Program-made: the position numbers and the translations under genes
Shown here: positions 35,761 to 45,093 of the stretch, in pieces
How positions within the stretch are numbered: position 1 is the first letter of the stretch
How the letters are laid out: every line of letters starts with the position of its first letter
Assembly: GCF_004209755.1 (NCBI RefSeq)
Contig: NZ_CP035913.1
Span: forward strand, 4,588,001 to 4,652,000
Direction: 5' to 3'
Origin: Pseudoduganella lutea
GTDB taxonomy: Bacteria; Pseudomonadota; Gammaproteobacteria; Burkholderiales; Burkholderiaceae_D
Length of the DNA stretch: 64,000 nucleotides
Notes under the pieces: model-generated
Seen by the model: the letters and a program-made list of their open reading frames with translations, nothing else
Databases searched by the model: none
What the model was told of the DNA's origin: nothing

Positions 35761-35799
35761 AAAGAAAACGGGCGCACATCCCGCGAAGGAGGTGCGCCC
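35761..35799 (-). terminator. Intrinsic terminator of the M61 peptidase gene
   Basis: On the minus strand, GGGCGCAC and its complement (35792-35799 and 35770-35777) form a stem that is followed by GTTTTCTTT. It is placed just after the peptidase stop at 35819. Confidence 0.6.
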
Positions 35800-35818
35800 G
35801 CCCGTGGCATGGCCCGGC

Positions 35819-37726
35819 TTATTTGCGAGGCTGCAGGATCGCTTGCAGGCGGTCCGGCGTGCCCTCGATGCGCTCGAGGCGCGGGTACTTCAGGCCACCG
35901 TGGTAATCGAGCGATACGGTGCGGTAATCGTTGCCGCGCTTGACCAGCAGGTCGATCGGCTTGCTGTCCTTCGTGGCCGCCGTGACGGCCGCGCGCAGCA
36001 GTTCCGGCTTGTAGGCGCGGCCGTTGACAGCCACCAGCGTGGTGTTGCCGGACAGGCCCGCCTTGAAGCCGGGACCATCCCACACGATCGCGACGATCTT
36101 GCCGTCGCTGCCCACCGAGAAGCCCAGCGAGTACTGGAAGTTCGCCGTCTTGCTCACGTCCTCGACGCCCTTCAGGAAGTCGGTCGGCTTGTCGGCGTAG
36201 ACGAGCTTCCAGCCGGCGCGGGCCAGGCCGTCCAATGGGGCCGGGCCAGTTTCCTCGACGCGTTTTTTCAGGAACGGCGCCCAGTCGAATGCCTGCACGC
36301 CGTTCAGGGCTTTAACCACGTCGTCGAACGTGTAGTGCTTTGCCTGGATCACGCCGTTGTCGACGCCGAAGAACACGCGGGCAAAGTCATCCAGTGAGCG
36401 TTTATCGCCCGAGAGTTCACGGATCTTCGTGTCGACGTCCAGCCAGATCAGCGCGCCTTCCGAGTAGTAGTCTTCGCTGCGCTGCCAGTTCGGCCATACC
36501 TGCGGGCGGCGCTGGCTGATGATCGGGTCGTTCGTCGTGTCCACCACCGGGCGCCAGCTGCGGCCCTGCACGTTCGAATACGTGGCCGCCATGTTGGCGA
36601 TCATGTCGCGCACGCTGGCCTGCTGCGCCAGGCCGGAACGGGCGGTCAGCACCTGGCCCCAGTATTGCGTCTGGCCTTCGTAGACCCACAGCAGGTTGTT
36701 GTCCAGCGGCGTGTTGAAGTTCGGTACGTCCTGGCCTTTCGGGCGGCGGAACTTGCCGTTCCACGAGTGCGTGAATTCATGCGGCAGCAGCGTGCGCACG
36801 GCTTCCGTCTTGTTCCACTCGGTGAAGTAGTTGGCCTTCACGCCGTTCTCGCTGGACTGGTGGTGCTCGCGCCCCACGCCGCCGAATTCGTCCGACAACG
36901 CGAACAGGAAATCGTAGTGCGCGTAGTGCTGCGAATCGAACAGCTTATAGGCCTGCTTGACCATCTCGCGGTGCGGGGCGATCTGCTCGGGCTTTGCTTC
37001 CAGCGCTTCCGGCGTGTCGGCCACGATGTTCAGGCGCACCGGCAGCTTCGCGCCCGGGTCCAGGTCGATCTGCTTGTAGTAGCGCCCGGCGAACAGCGGC
37101 GAATCGATGAAGGTTTCCAGGTCCGTGGCCTTGAACTTCACCTCGTCGCCCTGGCGCGATGCCGTTTCCAGCGCCGTGCCGTATTGCCAGCCGGCCGGCA
37201 GGGTCAGCGTGGCCTGGATCGGGATGCGGCGCACGTGATAGCCGGCCGGATACATCGTCATCGATTGCCACTGGATGCCGAGGATATCCGGCGTCATCGC
37301 GATGCGGCCCTGGCCGGTTTCATTCGGCGACAGGTGCTGGTATTCCACATCGAGCGTCTTCGCACCCTGCGGCACGTCCACCTGGAATGCGAACACGTTC
37401 AGCGGATCGCGTTTCCACGCCACCGGCTTGCCGTTTGCCGATACCTTCAGGCCGGCGAGCTGGTGCAGCGCGCCCGTGGGGCCGTGCTGTGCCGTGACCC
37501 ATTGCGGATACAGCAAGGTCAGCTTGCCCGGTTTCACGGGGATCGACTGCTGGATGCGGAAGATATTGCGGGCGGTATCGGAGGCATCGATCTTCATCTG
37601 GATCGTGCCCGGGTAGGGCTGGTCCACCGAGGGTGGCAGCGGGGTAGCGCTGGCGGAATTTGCAAAGACGGCGAAAGCGAAAAGCGCTGGCAGGATCGCT
37701 GCGCGCAGGGGCAATGGCAGGGTCAT
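35819..37726 (-). CDS. M61-family metallopeptidase (glycyl aminopeptidase-like) with PDZ domain
   Basis: 635 residues from ATG 37726, chosen because a signal peptide follows (LPLRAAILPALFAFAVFANS). The catalytic zinc motif HEFTHSWNGK is near residue 315, and the third zinc ligand/activator region WVYEGQTQYWGQ lies some 50 residues later, both intact. A C-terminal PDZ-like domain (GFSVGSDGKIVAIVWDGPG) follows at about 535-610. M61 enzymes are periplasmic or secreted aminopeptidases that release N-terminal Gly or Ala. The gene stands alone between a GST and the hsp20 pair, with its own terminator. Confidence 0.87.
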   Translation of the reverse strand: MTLPLPLRAAILPALFAFAVFANSASATPLPPSVDQPYPGTIQMKIDASDTARNIFRIQQSIPVKPGKLTLLYPQWVTAQHGPTGALHQLAGLKVSANGKPVAWKRDPLNVFAFQVDVPQGAKTLDVEYQHLSPNETGQGRIAMTPDILGIQWQSMTMYPAGYHVRRIPIQATLTLPAGWQYGTALETASRQGDEVKFKATDLETFIDSPLFAGRYYKQIDLDPGAKLPVRLNIVADTPEALEAKPEQIAPHREMVKQAYKLFDSQHYAHYDFLFALSDEFGGVGREHHQSSENGVKANYFTEWNKTEAVRTLLPHEFTHSWNGKFRRPKGQDVPNFNTPLDNNLLWVYEGQTQYWGQVLTARSGLAQQASVRDMIANMAATYSNVQGRSWRPVVDTTNDPIISQRRPQVWPNWQRSEDYYSEGALIWLDVDTKIRELSGDKRSLDDFARVFFGVDNGVIQAKHYTFDDVVKALNGVQAFDWAPFLKKRVEETGPAPLDGLARAGWKLVYADKPTDFLKGVEDVSKTANFQYSLGFSVGSDGKIVAIVWDGPGFKAGLSGNTTLVAVNGRAYKPELLRAAVTAATKDSKPIDLLVKRGNDYRTVSLDYHGGLKYPRLERIEGTPDRLQAILQPRK

Positions 37727-37824
37727 CGGCTCATGGTCAGGGGTTGGTCCAAGCGGGCGAGTGTAGCACGTGGGAAATTTGAATTGTTTCAAAATGTAAA
37801 ACCAAAAATTTTCAAAAAAGCCCC

Positions 37825-37852
37825 CTTGAAACCTTTGTGGCCCGCCGTATAT
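37825..37852 (+). promoter_or_regulatory. Candidate heat-shock (sigma-32) promoter
   Basis: CTTGAAA at 37825-37831 matches the sigma-32 -35 element. A CCGTATATT stretch about 13-14 bp downstream resembles the CCCAT-type -10. It lies upstream of two small heat-shock protein genes, which fits. The -10 match is imperfect. Confidence 0.45.
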
Positions 37853-37941
37853 TGGGTACATCGGTTGCCCAGCAGGGGGCCGACGGAGAGCTGACCACGA
37901 ATGGCAGCTCGATATCGCTTAACTTTGAAAGGATATCCATC

Positions 37942-38397
37942 ATGCGTACTTTTGACCTGACTCCGCTGTACCGTACCGCCATCGGCTTCGACCGCCTGGC
38001 CCAGATGCTGAACAGCGCTGAATCCCAGCCCAGCTATCCCCCGTATAACATCGAACTCGTGTCCGAGGACCAGTACCGCATCGTGATGGCGCTGGCCGGT
38101 TTCGACCGTTCGGAAATCGACATCACCAGCGAGCGCGATACGCTGCACATCACTGGCCGCAAGCAGAAAGATACGGTGGAACGCACGTTCCTGCACCGTG
38201 GCATTGCCGCCCGCGACTTCGAGCAGCGCTTCCAGCTGGCCAACCATGTGAAGGTCACCGGCGCGTCGTTCCAGAACGGCATGCTGACGATCGACCTGGT
38301 GCGTGAAGTGCCCGAGGCGCTGAAGCCCCGCAAGATCGAGATCGGCGGCAGCACCGAGAGTGCGCCCGCGATCGAGCAATCGCGCGCCGCGGCTTAA
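37942..38397 (+). CDS. Small heat-shock protein Hsp20/IbpA-like (first of tandem pair)
   Basis: 151 residues from ATG 37942 (MRTFDLTPLYRTAIGFDRL), with GAAAGGA upstream. The alpha-crystallin domain spans about 32-125 (YNIELVSEDQYRIVMALAGF to GMLTIDLVREVPE). The protein is an ATP-independent chaperone that holds aggregating proteins in the cytoplasm. A nearly identical N-terminus and leader recur in the next gene, so the pair arose by tandem duplication, as with IbpA/IbpB. A sigma-32-like promoter lies upstream. Confidence 0.93.
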   Translation: MRTFDLTPLYRTAIGFDRLAQMLNSAESQPSYPPYNIELVSEDQYRIVMALAGFDRSEIDITSERDTLHITGRKQKDTVERTFLHRGIAARDFEQRFQLANHVKVTGASFQNGMLTIDLVREVPEALKPRKIEIGGSTESAPAIEQSRAAA

Positions 38398-38546
38398 GCA
38401 CCCGGCTCGGGCCCGCCACCCGGTGGGCCCTGGCGGGCAGCATGCCCGCCCACATAAGCAATTGTTGAACTGAATCATTCAATCATGTACCCGCGGTTGC
38501 CCGCTTGGGGACCGCCCCTGTTATCGCTTATTGAAAGGATACGATC

Positions 38547-38999
38547 ATGCGTACTTTTGACCTGACCCCCCTGTACCGTACCGCCATCGGCATCGACCGC
38601 CTGGCCAACCAGCTGAACGCCGCCGAGGCTCCCACCTATCCGCCGTATAACGTGGAACTGGTGGCCGAAGACAAATACCGCATCGTGATGGCGCTGGCCG
38701 GCTTCGACCGCTCCGAGCTGGACATCAATACCGAGCGCGATTCGCTGGTGATCACCGGCCGCAAGCAGAAGGACGCCGTGGAGCGCACCTTCCTGCACCG
38801 CGGTATCGCGGCCCGCGACTTCGAGCAGCGTTTCCAGCTGGCCGACCACGTGAAGGTCACCGGCGCCGGGTTCGACAACGGCATGCTGACGATCGACCTG
38901 GTGCGCGAAGTGCCGGAAGCCTACCGGCCGCGTAAGATCGCGATCGACGGCGTGACCAATAACGTCACCGCGCTGGAACAGAAGCGCGACGCCGCGTAA
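38547..38999 (+). CDS. Small heat-shock protein Hsp20/IbpA-like (second of tandem pair)
   Basis: 150 residues, starting MRTFDLTPLYRTAIGIDRL and colinear with its upstream neighbour. Differences concentrate at the N-terminal linker (AAEAPTYPPYN) and the C-terminal tail, which in this family set substrate range and oligomer form. The leader sequence before the ATG (TTATTGAAAGGATACGATC) is closely similar to that of the first copy, so the two may share post-transcriptional control. A strong terminator follows at 39048. Confidence 0.93.
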   Translation: MRTFDLTPLYRTAIGIDRLANQLNAAEAPTYPPYNVELVAEDKYRIVMALAGFDRSELDINTERDSLVITGRKQKDAVERTFLHRGIAARDFEQRFQLADHVKVTGAGFDNGMLTIDLVREVPEAYRPRKIAIDGVTNNVTALEQKRDAA

Positions 39000-39047
39000 G
39001 GCATTGGCGTAGCATGCGCGGGCCCCGGCCCGCTTCCGAGGTGGTGC

Positions 39048-39073
39048 AAAGGCCGGGGCAACCCGGCCTTTTT
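39048..39073 (+). terminator. Intrinsic terminator after the hsp20 pair
   Basis: AAAGGCCGGG, loop GCAA, CCCGGCCTTT followed by more T. A 10-bp GC-rich stem with a T-run on the plus strand. Confidence 0.85.
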
Positions 39074-39120
39074 GCGTGTGCGCGCCGCAGACAGATGAGG
39101 TTGCAAATGGCGGCAGCGTC

Positions 39121-39292
39121 GCAGGGGTCTGTCCCCGGTAAGTGTTGGCGCGACGCTCTGTTGTGATCGTATCGAGGGGACTGACCCCGGTTTTCGCTGG
39201 CGCAGTCGACATGCCCACAAAACCGGGGTCAGTCCCCTGACAGCGCAAGCTGCAAGCACGGAAGCTGACACTTACCGGGGACAGACCCCTGC
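39121..39292. repeat. Nested palindromic repeat element
   Basis: Two perfect inverted repeats, one inside the other. The outer arms are 25 bp (39121-39145 and 39268-39292, containing GGGGTCTGTCCCCGGTAAGTG). The inner arms are 20 bp (39175-39194 and 39219-39238, AGGGGACTGACCCCGGTTTT). Related sequences occur at 47.0, 60.6 and 62.6 kb. The element lies between the hsp20 terminator and htrA and contains no gene. Confidence 0.85.
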
Positions 39293-39368
39293 ACCGCCGG
39301 TTAAGGAGCGTATAAGCTGATGACCTCATATTGCTACCATCGAGATTGATCCAATGGGGAGTACAGAC

Positions 39369-40880
39369 ATGAGCAAGGACAAGGTTCTGAACATGAAACG
39401 CCTGGTCCTGGCCCTGTGCGCGGTAGGCGTACTGGGCGCAGGCGCGGCAATCGCAGTGCAGGGTAGCCATGATGCGCCGGCCGTCGGCGCGCAGGTCGGC
39501 ACCACGCCGGCACCCGCCGTGCCGGCCAATGCCGCCGCGGGCGCCCCGGCGCCGACGCCGGCGCCAATGATCGCGCTGCCCGATTTTTCCGTGATCGCGT
39601 CGCGCAATGGCCCGGCCGTCGTCAACATCAGCACGACCGGCAGCGTGAAGGCGGCCTATGACAATCGCGGCGAACCGTTCGCCGACGATCCGTTCTTTGA
39701 ATTCTTCCGCCGCTTCCAGGGCCCGCAAGGCCCGCAGCGGGGCGGGCGCGAGGCGCCGAGCCATGGCGTGGGCTCCGGCTTCATCGTCAGCAGCGATGGC
39801 CTGATCCTCACCAACGCCCACGTGGTGCGCGATGCCAGCGAGGTGACCGTGAAGCTGACGGACCGCCGCGAGTTCCGCGCCAAGGTGCTCGGCTCCGACC
39901 CGAAAACCGACGTGGCCGTGCTGAAGATCGACGCCAGGAACCTGCCCGTGGTGCCGCTGGGCCGGTCGATGGACACGAAGGTGGGCGAATGGGTGCTGGC
40001 GATCGGCTCGCCGTTCGGCCTGGAAAACACCGTGACGGCCGGCGTGGTCAGCGCCAAGGGTCGCGCACTGGACGATGGCAGTGTGCCGTTCATCCAGACC
40101 GACGTGGCGGTCAACCCCGGCAACTCGGGCGGCCCGCTGTTCAACACGAAGGGCGAAGTGGTCGGCATCAATTCGCAGATCTACAGCCAGACCGGCGGTT
40201 ACCAGGGCCTGTCGTTCGCAATCCCGATCGACGTGGCGCAGCGCATCCAGGAGCAGATCGTCACCACCGGCAAGGTCGTGCACGCGAAGCTGGGCGTGGT
40301 GGCGCAGGAAGTGGACCAGAGCTTTGCCGATTCGTTCAACCTGCCGTCGCCGGAAGGCGCGCTGATCGTCAACGTGGAAAAGGGCAGCGCCGCCGAGCAG
40401 GCGGGCCTGAAGCCAGGCGACGTGGTGCGTTCCATCAACGGCCAGAAGATCGTCGGCTCCGGCGAACTGTCGGCCTACGTGGCGCTGGCCAAGCCGGGCG
40501 ACAAGGTGGCGCTCGATGTCTGGCGCGAGGGTAAGGCCGTTGCGCTGGCGGGCAAGCTGGGCAATGCCACCGAGCGTTCGCTGGCGAGCGTGGACAGCGA
40601 TGAGCCTGCGGCGAAATCGCGCCTGGGCCTGGCCCTGCGCCCGCTCGACCCGCTGGAAAAGCAGGCGGTCGGGCTGGGCGCCGGCCTCGTCATCGAACGG
40701 GCTGGCGGCGCGGCCGCCAGCGCCGGCCTGCAGCCGGGCGACGTGCTGCTGTCCGTGAATGGCCGGCCCGTCAACTCGGTCGAGCAGGTGCGCGACGTGG
40801 TGGCGAAATCGTCGAAGTCCGTGGCGCTGCTGATCCAGCGCGGCGAGGAACGCATTTTTATTCCCGTGCGATTGGGATAA
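39369..40880 (+). CDS. DegP/HtrA-type periplasmic serine protease
   Basis: 503 residues from ATG 39369, with GGGGAG upstream; ATG 39354 is an in-frame alternative. An N-terminal membrane anchor or signal (LVLALCAVGVLGAGAAIAV) and an Ala/Pro-rich linker lead into the trypsin-like domain. The triad is complete: His151 in LTNAHVV, Asp181 in KTDVAVL and Ser253 in GNSGGPLF. Two PDZ domains follow (about 300-390 and 415-500). It degrades or refolds damaged envelope proteins. The next two genes encode a two-component system 33 bp downstream, an arrangement that suggests joint control of envelope stress. Confidence 0.93.
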   Translation: MSKDKVLNMKRLVLALCAVGVLGAGAAIAVQGSHDAPAVGAQVGTTPAPAVPANAAAGAPAPTPAPMIALPDFSVIASRNGPAVVNISTTGSVKAAYDNRGEPFADDPFFEFFRRFQGPQGPQRGGREAPSHGVGSGFIVSSDGLILTNAHVVRDASEVTVKLTDRREFRAKVLGSDPKTDVAVLKIDARNLPVVPLGRSMDTKVGEWVLAIGSPFGLENTVTAGVVSAKGRALDDGSVPFIQTDVAVNPGNSGGPLFNTKGEVVGINSQIYSQTGGYQGLSFAIPIDVAQRIQEQIVTTGKVVHAKLGVVAQEVDQSFADSFNLPSPEGALIVNVEKGSAAEQAGLKPGDVVRSINGQKIVGSGELSAYVALAKPGDKVALDVWREGKAVALAGKLGNATERSLASVDSDEPAAKSRLGLALRPLDPLEKQAVGLGAGLVIERAGGAAASAGLQPGDVLLSVNGRPVNSVEQVRDVVAKSSKSVALLIQRGEERIFIPVRLG

Positions 40881-40913
40881 ACTGCGCCGCTTGAATGAAT
40901 AAAGGATAACGAC

Positions 40914-41573
40914 ATGCGACTGCTGCTCGTGGAAGATGATGTGATGATCGGCGAGGTGGTGCTGGACCTGCTGCGCGCCGAACACTATGCGGTCGACTGG
41001 GTGAAGGACGGCGACATGGCCGACACCGCGCTACAGACCCAGACCTACGACCTGGTGCTGCTGGACCTGGGCCTGCCGCGCAAGGACGGGCTCGAGGTGC
41101 TGCGCTCGATGCGCCTGCGCAAGGAGCTCACACCGGTGCTGGTGGCCACGGCGCGCGACGCCGTCGAGCAGCGCATCGCCGGCCTCGATGCGGGGGCCGA
41201 CGACTACGTGCTCAAGCCCTACGATCTCGACGAGCTGCTGGCCCGCATCCGCGCGCTGCTGCGCCGCTCGGCCGGCCGCGCCGAACCCGTGTTCGAGCAC
41301 AAGGGCGTGTCGATCAATCCGCAGACGCGCGAAGTGATCGCCAATGGCGTGCAGGTCAACCTGTCCGCCCGCGAATGGGCCGTGCTGGAGGCGCTGATCG
41401 CGCGGCCCGGCATCGTGCTGTCGCGCGCCCAGCTCGAGGAAAAGCTGTACAGCTGGAAAGATGAAGTCAACAGCAATGCCGTCGAGGTCTATATCCATGG
41501 CCTGCGCAAGAAGCTGGGCGCGGAACTGATCCAGAACGTGCGCGGCCTCGGCTACATGGTGCCGAAAGCATGA
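40914..41573 (+). CDS. OmpR-family response regulator, QseB-like
   Basis: 219 residues. Receiver domain with the acidic pocket VEDDV and the phospho-acceptor Asp51 in LLDLGLPRKDG; Lys in LKPYDLDEL near 103. The C-terminal winged helix (about 125-219) reads SAREWAVLEALIARPG. The sequence is closest in style to QseB/PmrA regulators. Its stop overlaps the start of the kinase gene by 4 bp (ATGA), so the two are translationally coupled. Confidence 0.9.
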   Translation: MRLLLVEDDVMIGEVVLDLLRAEHYAVDWVKDGDMADTALQTQTYDLVLLDLGLPRKDGLEVLRSMRLRKELTPVLVATARDAVEQRIAGLDAGADDYVLKPYDLDELLARIRALLRRSAGRAEPVFEHKGVSINPQTREVIANGVQVNLSAREWAVLEALIARPGIVLSRAQLEEKLYSWKDEVNSNAVEVYIHGLRKKLGAELIQNVRGLGYMVPKA

Positions 41574-42949
41574 AGGTGCCGAAGGTCTATCGCGTCAAGG
41601 TGAACACGCACTCGCTGCGTGGCCGCCTGCTGTGGTTCCTGCTGGCGGCGATCACCATGGCTGCGCTGGCGCAGGCCATGATCGCCTACCGCAGCGCGCT
41701 GCACGACGCGGACCAGATCTTCGACTACCACATGCAGCAGATGGCGCTGGCGCTGCGCTCCGGCGCGCCGCTGGCCAATTCGCACAGCGGCCCCAGCGCC
41801 GATCCCGGCAACGACGACATGGTGGTGCAGGTATGGACGCCGGACGGCATCCAGGTGTTCCGCTCGATTTCCCGCGCCGAGCTGCCGCAGCGCGCCGTGC
41901 TGGGCTTTTCCAACGTGAAGGCGAAGGGCACCACGTACCGCGTGTTCTCGGTGCAGACCAGTAACCAGACCGTGCAGATCGCGCAGGACATGTCGGTCAG
42001 GAAGCGCATGGCCGGCGCACTGGCGCTGCGCACCGTCGGCCCGATCGCGCTGATGGCGCCGATGCTGATGCTCGTGGTGTGGTGGGTGGTCAGCGGCTCG
42101 CTGGCGCCCGTGGCGCGTGTGCGGCGCCAGGTGGCGTCGCGCCAGGCGGACGACCTGTCGCCCGTTTCCGAGGCCGACCTGCCCGACGAAGTCAAACCGC
42201 TCGTGCACGAGCTGAACCTGCTGTTCGGCCGCGTGCGCACGGCGTTCGACGCCCAGCAGCATTTCGTGGCCGATGCCGCGCACGAGCTGCGCTCGCCGCT
42301 GGCCGCGCTGAAGCTGCAGGTGCTCAGCCTGGACCGCGCCGAGGATGCGGAGGCGCGCAAGGTGGCGGTCGGGCGCCTCACGGCCGGCATCGAGCGCGCC
42401 ACGCGCCTTGTGGAACAGTTGCTGGTGCTGGCGCGGCAGGAAGCGGCCGAACCGAAGCTGGACCCGGTGGACCTGGCCGAACTGTCCCGGCGCACGCTGG
42501 GCGACATGGTGGGCGCCGCCCAGGCCCGCCAGATCGACCTGGGCATGCATGAGGTGGCCGGCGAAACCATCCAGGGCCAGGCCGACGCCTTGCGCGTGCT
42601 GCTGCGTAACCTGGTCGACAACGCCATCAAGTACACCCCCGCCGGCGGCACCGTCGATGTCTCGGTGCGGCATACCGACAAGGGCGCCGAACTGGTCGTC
42701 GAGGACAGCGGTCCCGGCATCTCGCCGGAAGAACGCGAGCGCGTGTTCAGCCGCTTCTACCGCGTGCCCGGCAGCACCGCCACGGGCAGCGGCCTGGGCC
42801 TGGCCATCATCAAGGCCATCGCCGAGCGGCACGGCGCCACGCTGGCGCTCGATGCTTCCGAGCGGCTGGGGGGCCTGCTGGTGCGCATCACATTCCCCGC
42901 CATGAAAGCCACGACCGTGAAAGCGCCGCTGGCCAAGAGTGCCGCCTGA
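41570..42949 (+). CDS. Sensor histidine kinase, QseC-like
   Basis: 459 residues. Two membrane segments (about 20-42 and 160-180) bracket a periplasmic sensor region of about 120 residues. A HAMP region follows, then the H-box VADAAHELRSPLAAL with His238, the N-box LVDNAIKYTPAGG, and G-boxes EDSGPGI and GSGLGLAI. A complete kinase that should phosphorylate the preceding regulator. The signal sensed is not evident from the sequence. Confidence 0.9.
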   Translation: MKVPKVYRVKVNTHSLRGRLLWFLLAAITMAALAQAMIAYRSALHDADQIFDYHMQQMALALRSGAPLANSHSGPSADPGNDDMVVQVWTPDGIQVFRSISRAELPQRAVLGFSNVKAKGTTYRVFSVQTSNQTVQIAQDMSVRKRMAGALALRTVGPIALMAPMLMLVVWWVVSGSLAPVARVRRQVASRQADDLSPVSEADLPDEVKPLVHELNLLFGRVRTAFDAQQHFVADAAHELRSPLAALKLQVLSLDRAEDAEARKVAVGRLTAGIERATRLVEQLLVLARQEAAEPKLDPVDLAELSRRTLGDMVGAAQARQIDLGMHEVAGETIQGQADALRVLLRNLVDNAIKYTPAGGTVDVSVRHTDKGAELVVEDSGPGISPEERERVFSRFYRVPGSTATGSGLGLAIIKAIAERHGATLALDASERLGGLLVRITFPAMKATTVKAPLAKSAA

Positions 42950-43080
42950 GCCGGCGGTGGCAGGCGGCGGTTTTCCGCTACATGTCACCAGGACGGTGAC
43001 CGGCACCGGGGCCCTTGGACTTTCGTTCCCGCCACCGCTGCTAGAATGGCCGTCATGACAGACAGCCAACAGGGCAGGGC

Positions 43081-44202
43081 ATGAAAAGAATCGGTTTCTC
43101 GGGCACGCTGGACCCGATCACCAACGGCCACATGTGGGTGATCGGCGAAGCTCGCTCGATCGCGGACGAGGTGATCGTCTTCCTGTCGGAGAACTCCACC
43201 AAGCAGCCCCGCTTCTCGGCCGAGGAACGGCGCGCCATCGTGCTGGAGAGCTGCGCCGAACGGCAGTGGGACAATGTGCAGGTGCTCGTCGTGAAAAGCG
43301 ACTACACGGCGCGCGTGGCGCGCAAGCACGGCGTGGACTACCTGATCCGCGGCATCCGCACCACCGCCGATTTCGATTACGAAAACCTGATCCAGCAAAC
43401 CAACGTGGAAGTGATCGGCGGTGCCAAGACGCTGTTCGTGATGCCGCCGCGCGACCTGGGGTCCGTGAGCTCGAGCTTCGTGAAGGCGCTCGAAGGCCCG
43501 GTGGGCTGGAACTGGACGACAAAGAAATTCGTGCCCGCGCCGGCTTACCGCGCATGGATCACGAGCTGGCTGCACAAGGAATGGCAGGCCTCGTTCCCCG
43601 GTGCCCCAGCCGAGGCGTGGTTCGCCCGGCTGACGGGGGCCGATGGCTACGGCGGCGCCACGCGCCACTACCACAACCTCGATCACCTGGTGCACGGCCT
43701 GGCGGAGATCCGCGCCTGGGCCGCCAACACGGGCGCCACGGCGCAAGATGCCGACCTGGTACGTGCCGCGTTCTGGTTCCATGACGCGTACTACGGCCAC
43801 GAGCCATCGTCTGTCTCGAACGAGGAAGCAAGCGCGCGGCTGTGGCTCGGCAGCGGCCTGGAACCGGACGCTGGCCGCGCCGACGAAGTGGCCACGCTGA
43901 TCCGCGCCACCGACCATTTGCAGGGCGGTCACATGGCCCATCCGCTCAAGGACATCCTGCTGGGCGTGGACCTGGCGATCCTGGGGCAGGACGAGGAAGT
44001 GTACAGCCATTACGCGCGCGGCATTCGCGCCGAATACGGCCACGTGCCCGACGACCGCTATGGCGAGCAGCGCACCCGCGTGCTCGAACACCTGCGCGGC
44101 AAGGCTTACGCCGGCACGCTGTTCGCCGACCCGTGGTTCGCCGAGCAGTACAACGAGCCGGCGATCGTCAACATGACGCGGGAGCTGGCGGCGCTGGCTT
44201 GA
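43081..44202 (+). CDS. Fusion: CoaD-like nucleotidyltransferase plus HD-domain phosphohydrolase
   Basis: 373 residues in one uninterrupted frame. Residues 1-155 resemble phosphopantetheine adenylyltransferase: SGTLDPITNGHMWVIGEA carries the TxGH nucleotide-binding motif, RGIRTTADFDYE the substrate loop, and SSSFVKAL stands for the ISSTxVR motif. Residues from about 165 to the end form a predicted HD phosphohydrolase: HYHNLDHLVHGLAEI near 196 and FHDAYY near 233, with a later LLGVDLAIL. Typical CoaD is only about 160 residues, so this is a two-domain protein. Whether it serves coenzyme A synthesis or another nucleotide transfer and hydrolysis step is unknown. Confidence 0.8.
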   Translation: MKRIGFSGTLDPITNGHMWVIGEARSIADEVIVFLSENSTKQPRFSAEERRAIVLESCAERQWDNVQVLVVKSDYTARVARKHGVDYLIRGIRTTADFDYENLIQQTNVEVIGGAKTLFVMPPRDLGSVSSSFVKALEGPVGWNWTTKKFVPAPAYRAWITSWLHKEWQASFPGAPAEAWFARLTGADGYGGATRHYHNLDHLVHGLAEIRAWAANTGATAQDADLVRAAFWFHDAYYGHEPSSVSNEEASARLWLGSGLEPDAGRADEVATLIRATDHLQGGHMAHPLKDILLGVDLAILGQDEEVYSHYARGIRAEYGHVPDDRYGEQRTRVLEHLRGKAYAGTLFADPWFAEQYNEPAIVNMTRELAALA

Positions 44203-44244
44203 CGCGGGTATCGGCGGGAACGTGTGCCGACGCGCCAGGGCGCC

Positions 44245-45093
44245 TCACCCCTGCGGCGCGGCCGGTACCGCCTCCACCCATTTCTCGGGCGTGCAGCTCG
44301 ACCACGTCGTGTTCGGCGCATAGAACAGCGCCGGCTTGGCGCGCGCGATCTGCAGGAACGACGGCTGCTGCAGCGCCTGGATCTTGTTGTCGCTGACGAG
44401 GAACTCCACCGAATACTTCGGGTAGGCCATGACGATGCCGTGTTCCAGGAACGTCAGGTCCTGCGGCCGCAGCACATCGGCCAGGCGCTGTTCGGAATCG
44501 CCGGGCACCAGATCACCGAGCTCTTCGAGCATGTCTTCGTCGAATTCGCGCTGCCGGTGATCGCTGCGCACCTTGGACAGCACCTTCACGACCTTGAACG
44601 GGTTCGTGCCCATTTCAACGAGCGCCTTGACCTGGTTGATGGCCGGGTTTTCCAGCACGGCCTTGATGCTTTTCAGGGTGGACTTGCCACTGAACTGCAG
44701 TTCGACGTCCGGCGCGGGCTGTGCGGCCTTCACGAGCGAATCGGCCCATCGGCCCGCTTCCTGCGCCCAGTAATGATGGCGCGCCGTGGCATAACCGCGG
44801 CAGGAATAAAAGGTTTCCGCCTGCGGCCGCGTCAGTGTGCCGTGCAGCTTGCCGGCCATGAACACCACGCCGCCGATCGGCCCATCCGCCAGGCCCACGT
44901 AGCTGACCGTCCCGCCGCCCAGGGCCAGCACTTCGAAACGCTCGGTGGCCGCTTCTTCCGGAATACTGCGGATCACCGTGCGGGCGTCGCTTTGGGCGGT
45001 GATGCGCAGCGAATCCGATCGGCTATCCGGCGCATCGGCCCGGGCTGCAGTGCTCGCAAGCAGGAAAAGTGTGACGGCGGTGAACGTGCGCAT
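44245..45093 (-). CDS. Exported protein of unknown function
   Basis: About 282 residues from ATG 45093, chosen because a signal peptide follows at once (MRTFTAVTLFLLASTAARA). The mature protein contains GGGTVSYVGLADGPIGG, FYSCRGYATARHHYWAQEAG and, near the end, WSSCTPEKWVEAV, so two Cys may pair. No domain recognised. It converges on the CoaD/HD fusion gene. GC-rich and host-like. Confidence 0.6.
   Translation of the reverse strand: MRTFTAVTLFLLASTAARADAPDSRSDSLRITAQSDARTVIRSIPEEAATERFEVLALGGGTVSYVGLADGPIGGVVFMAGKLHGTLTRPQAETFYSCRGYATARHHYWAQEAGRWADSLVKAAQPAPDVELQFSGKSTLKSIKAVLENPAINQVKALVEMGTNPFKVVKVLSKVRSDHRQREFDEDMLEELGDLVPGDSEQRLADVLRPQDLTFLEHGIVMAYPKYSVEFLVSDNKIQALQQPSFLQIARAKPALFYAPNTTWSSCTPEKWVEAVPAAPQG

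Noticed and set aside
35792..37894. Long open frames antisense to the M61 peptidase
   Set aside because: High-GC shadow frames; the opposite strand has a complete peptidase with signal peptide and HEFTH motif.
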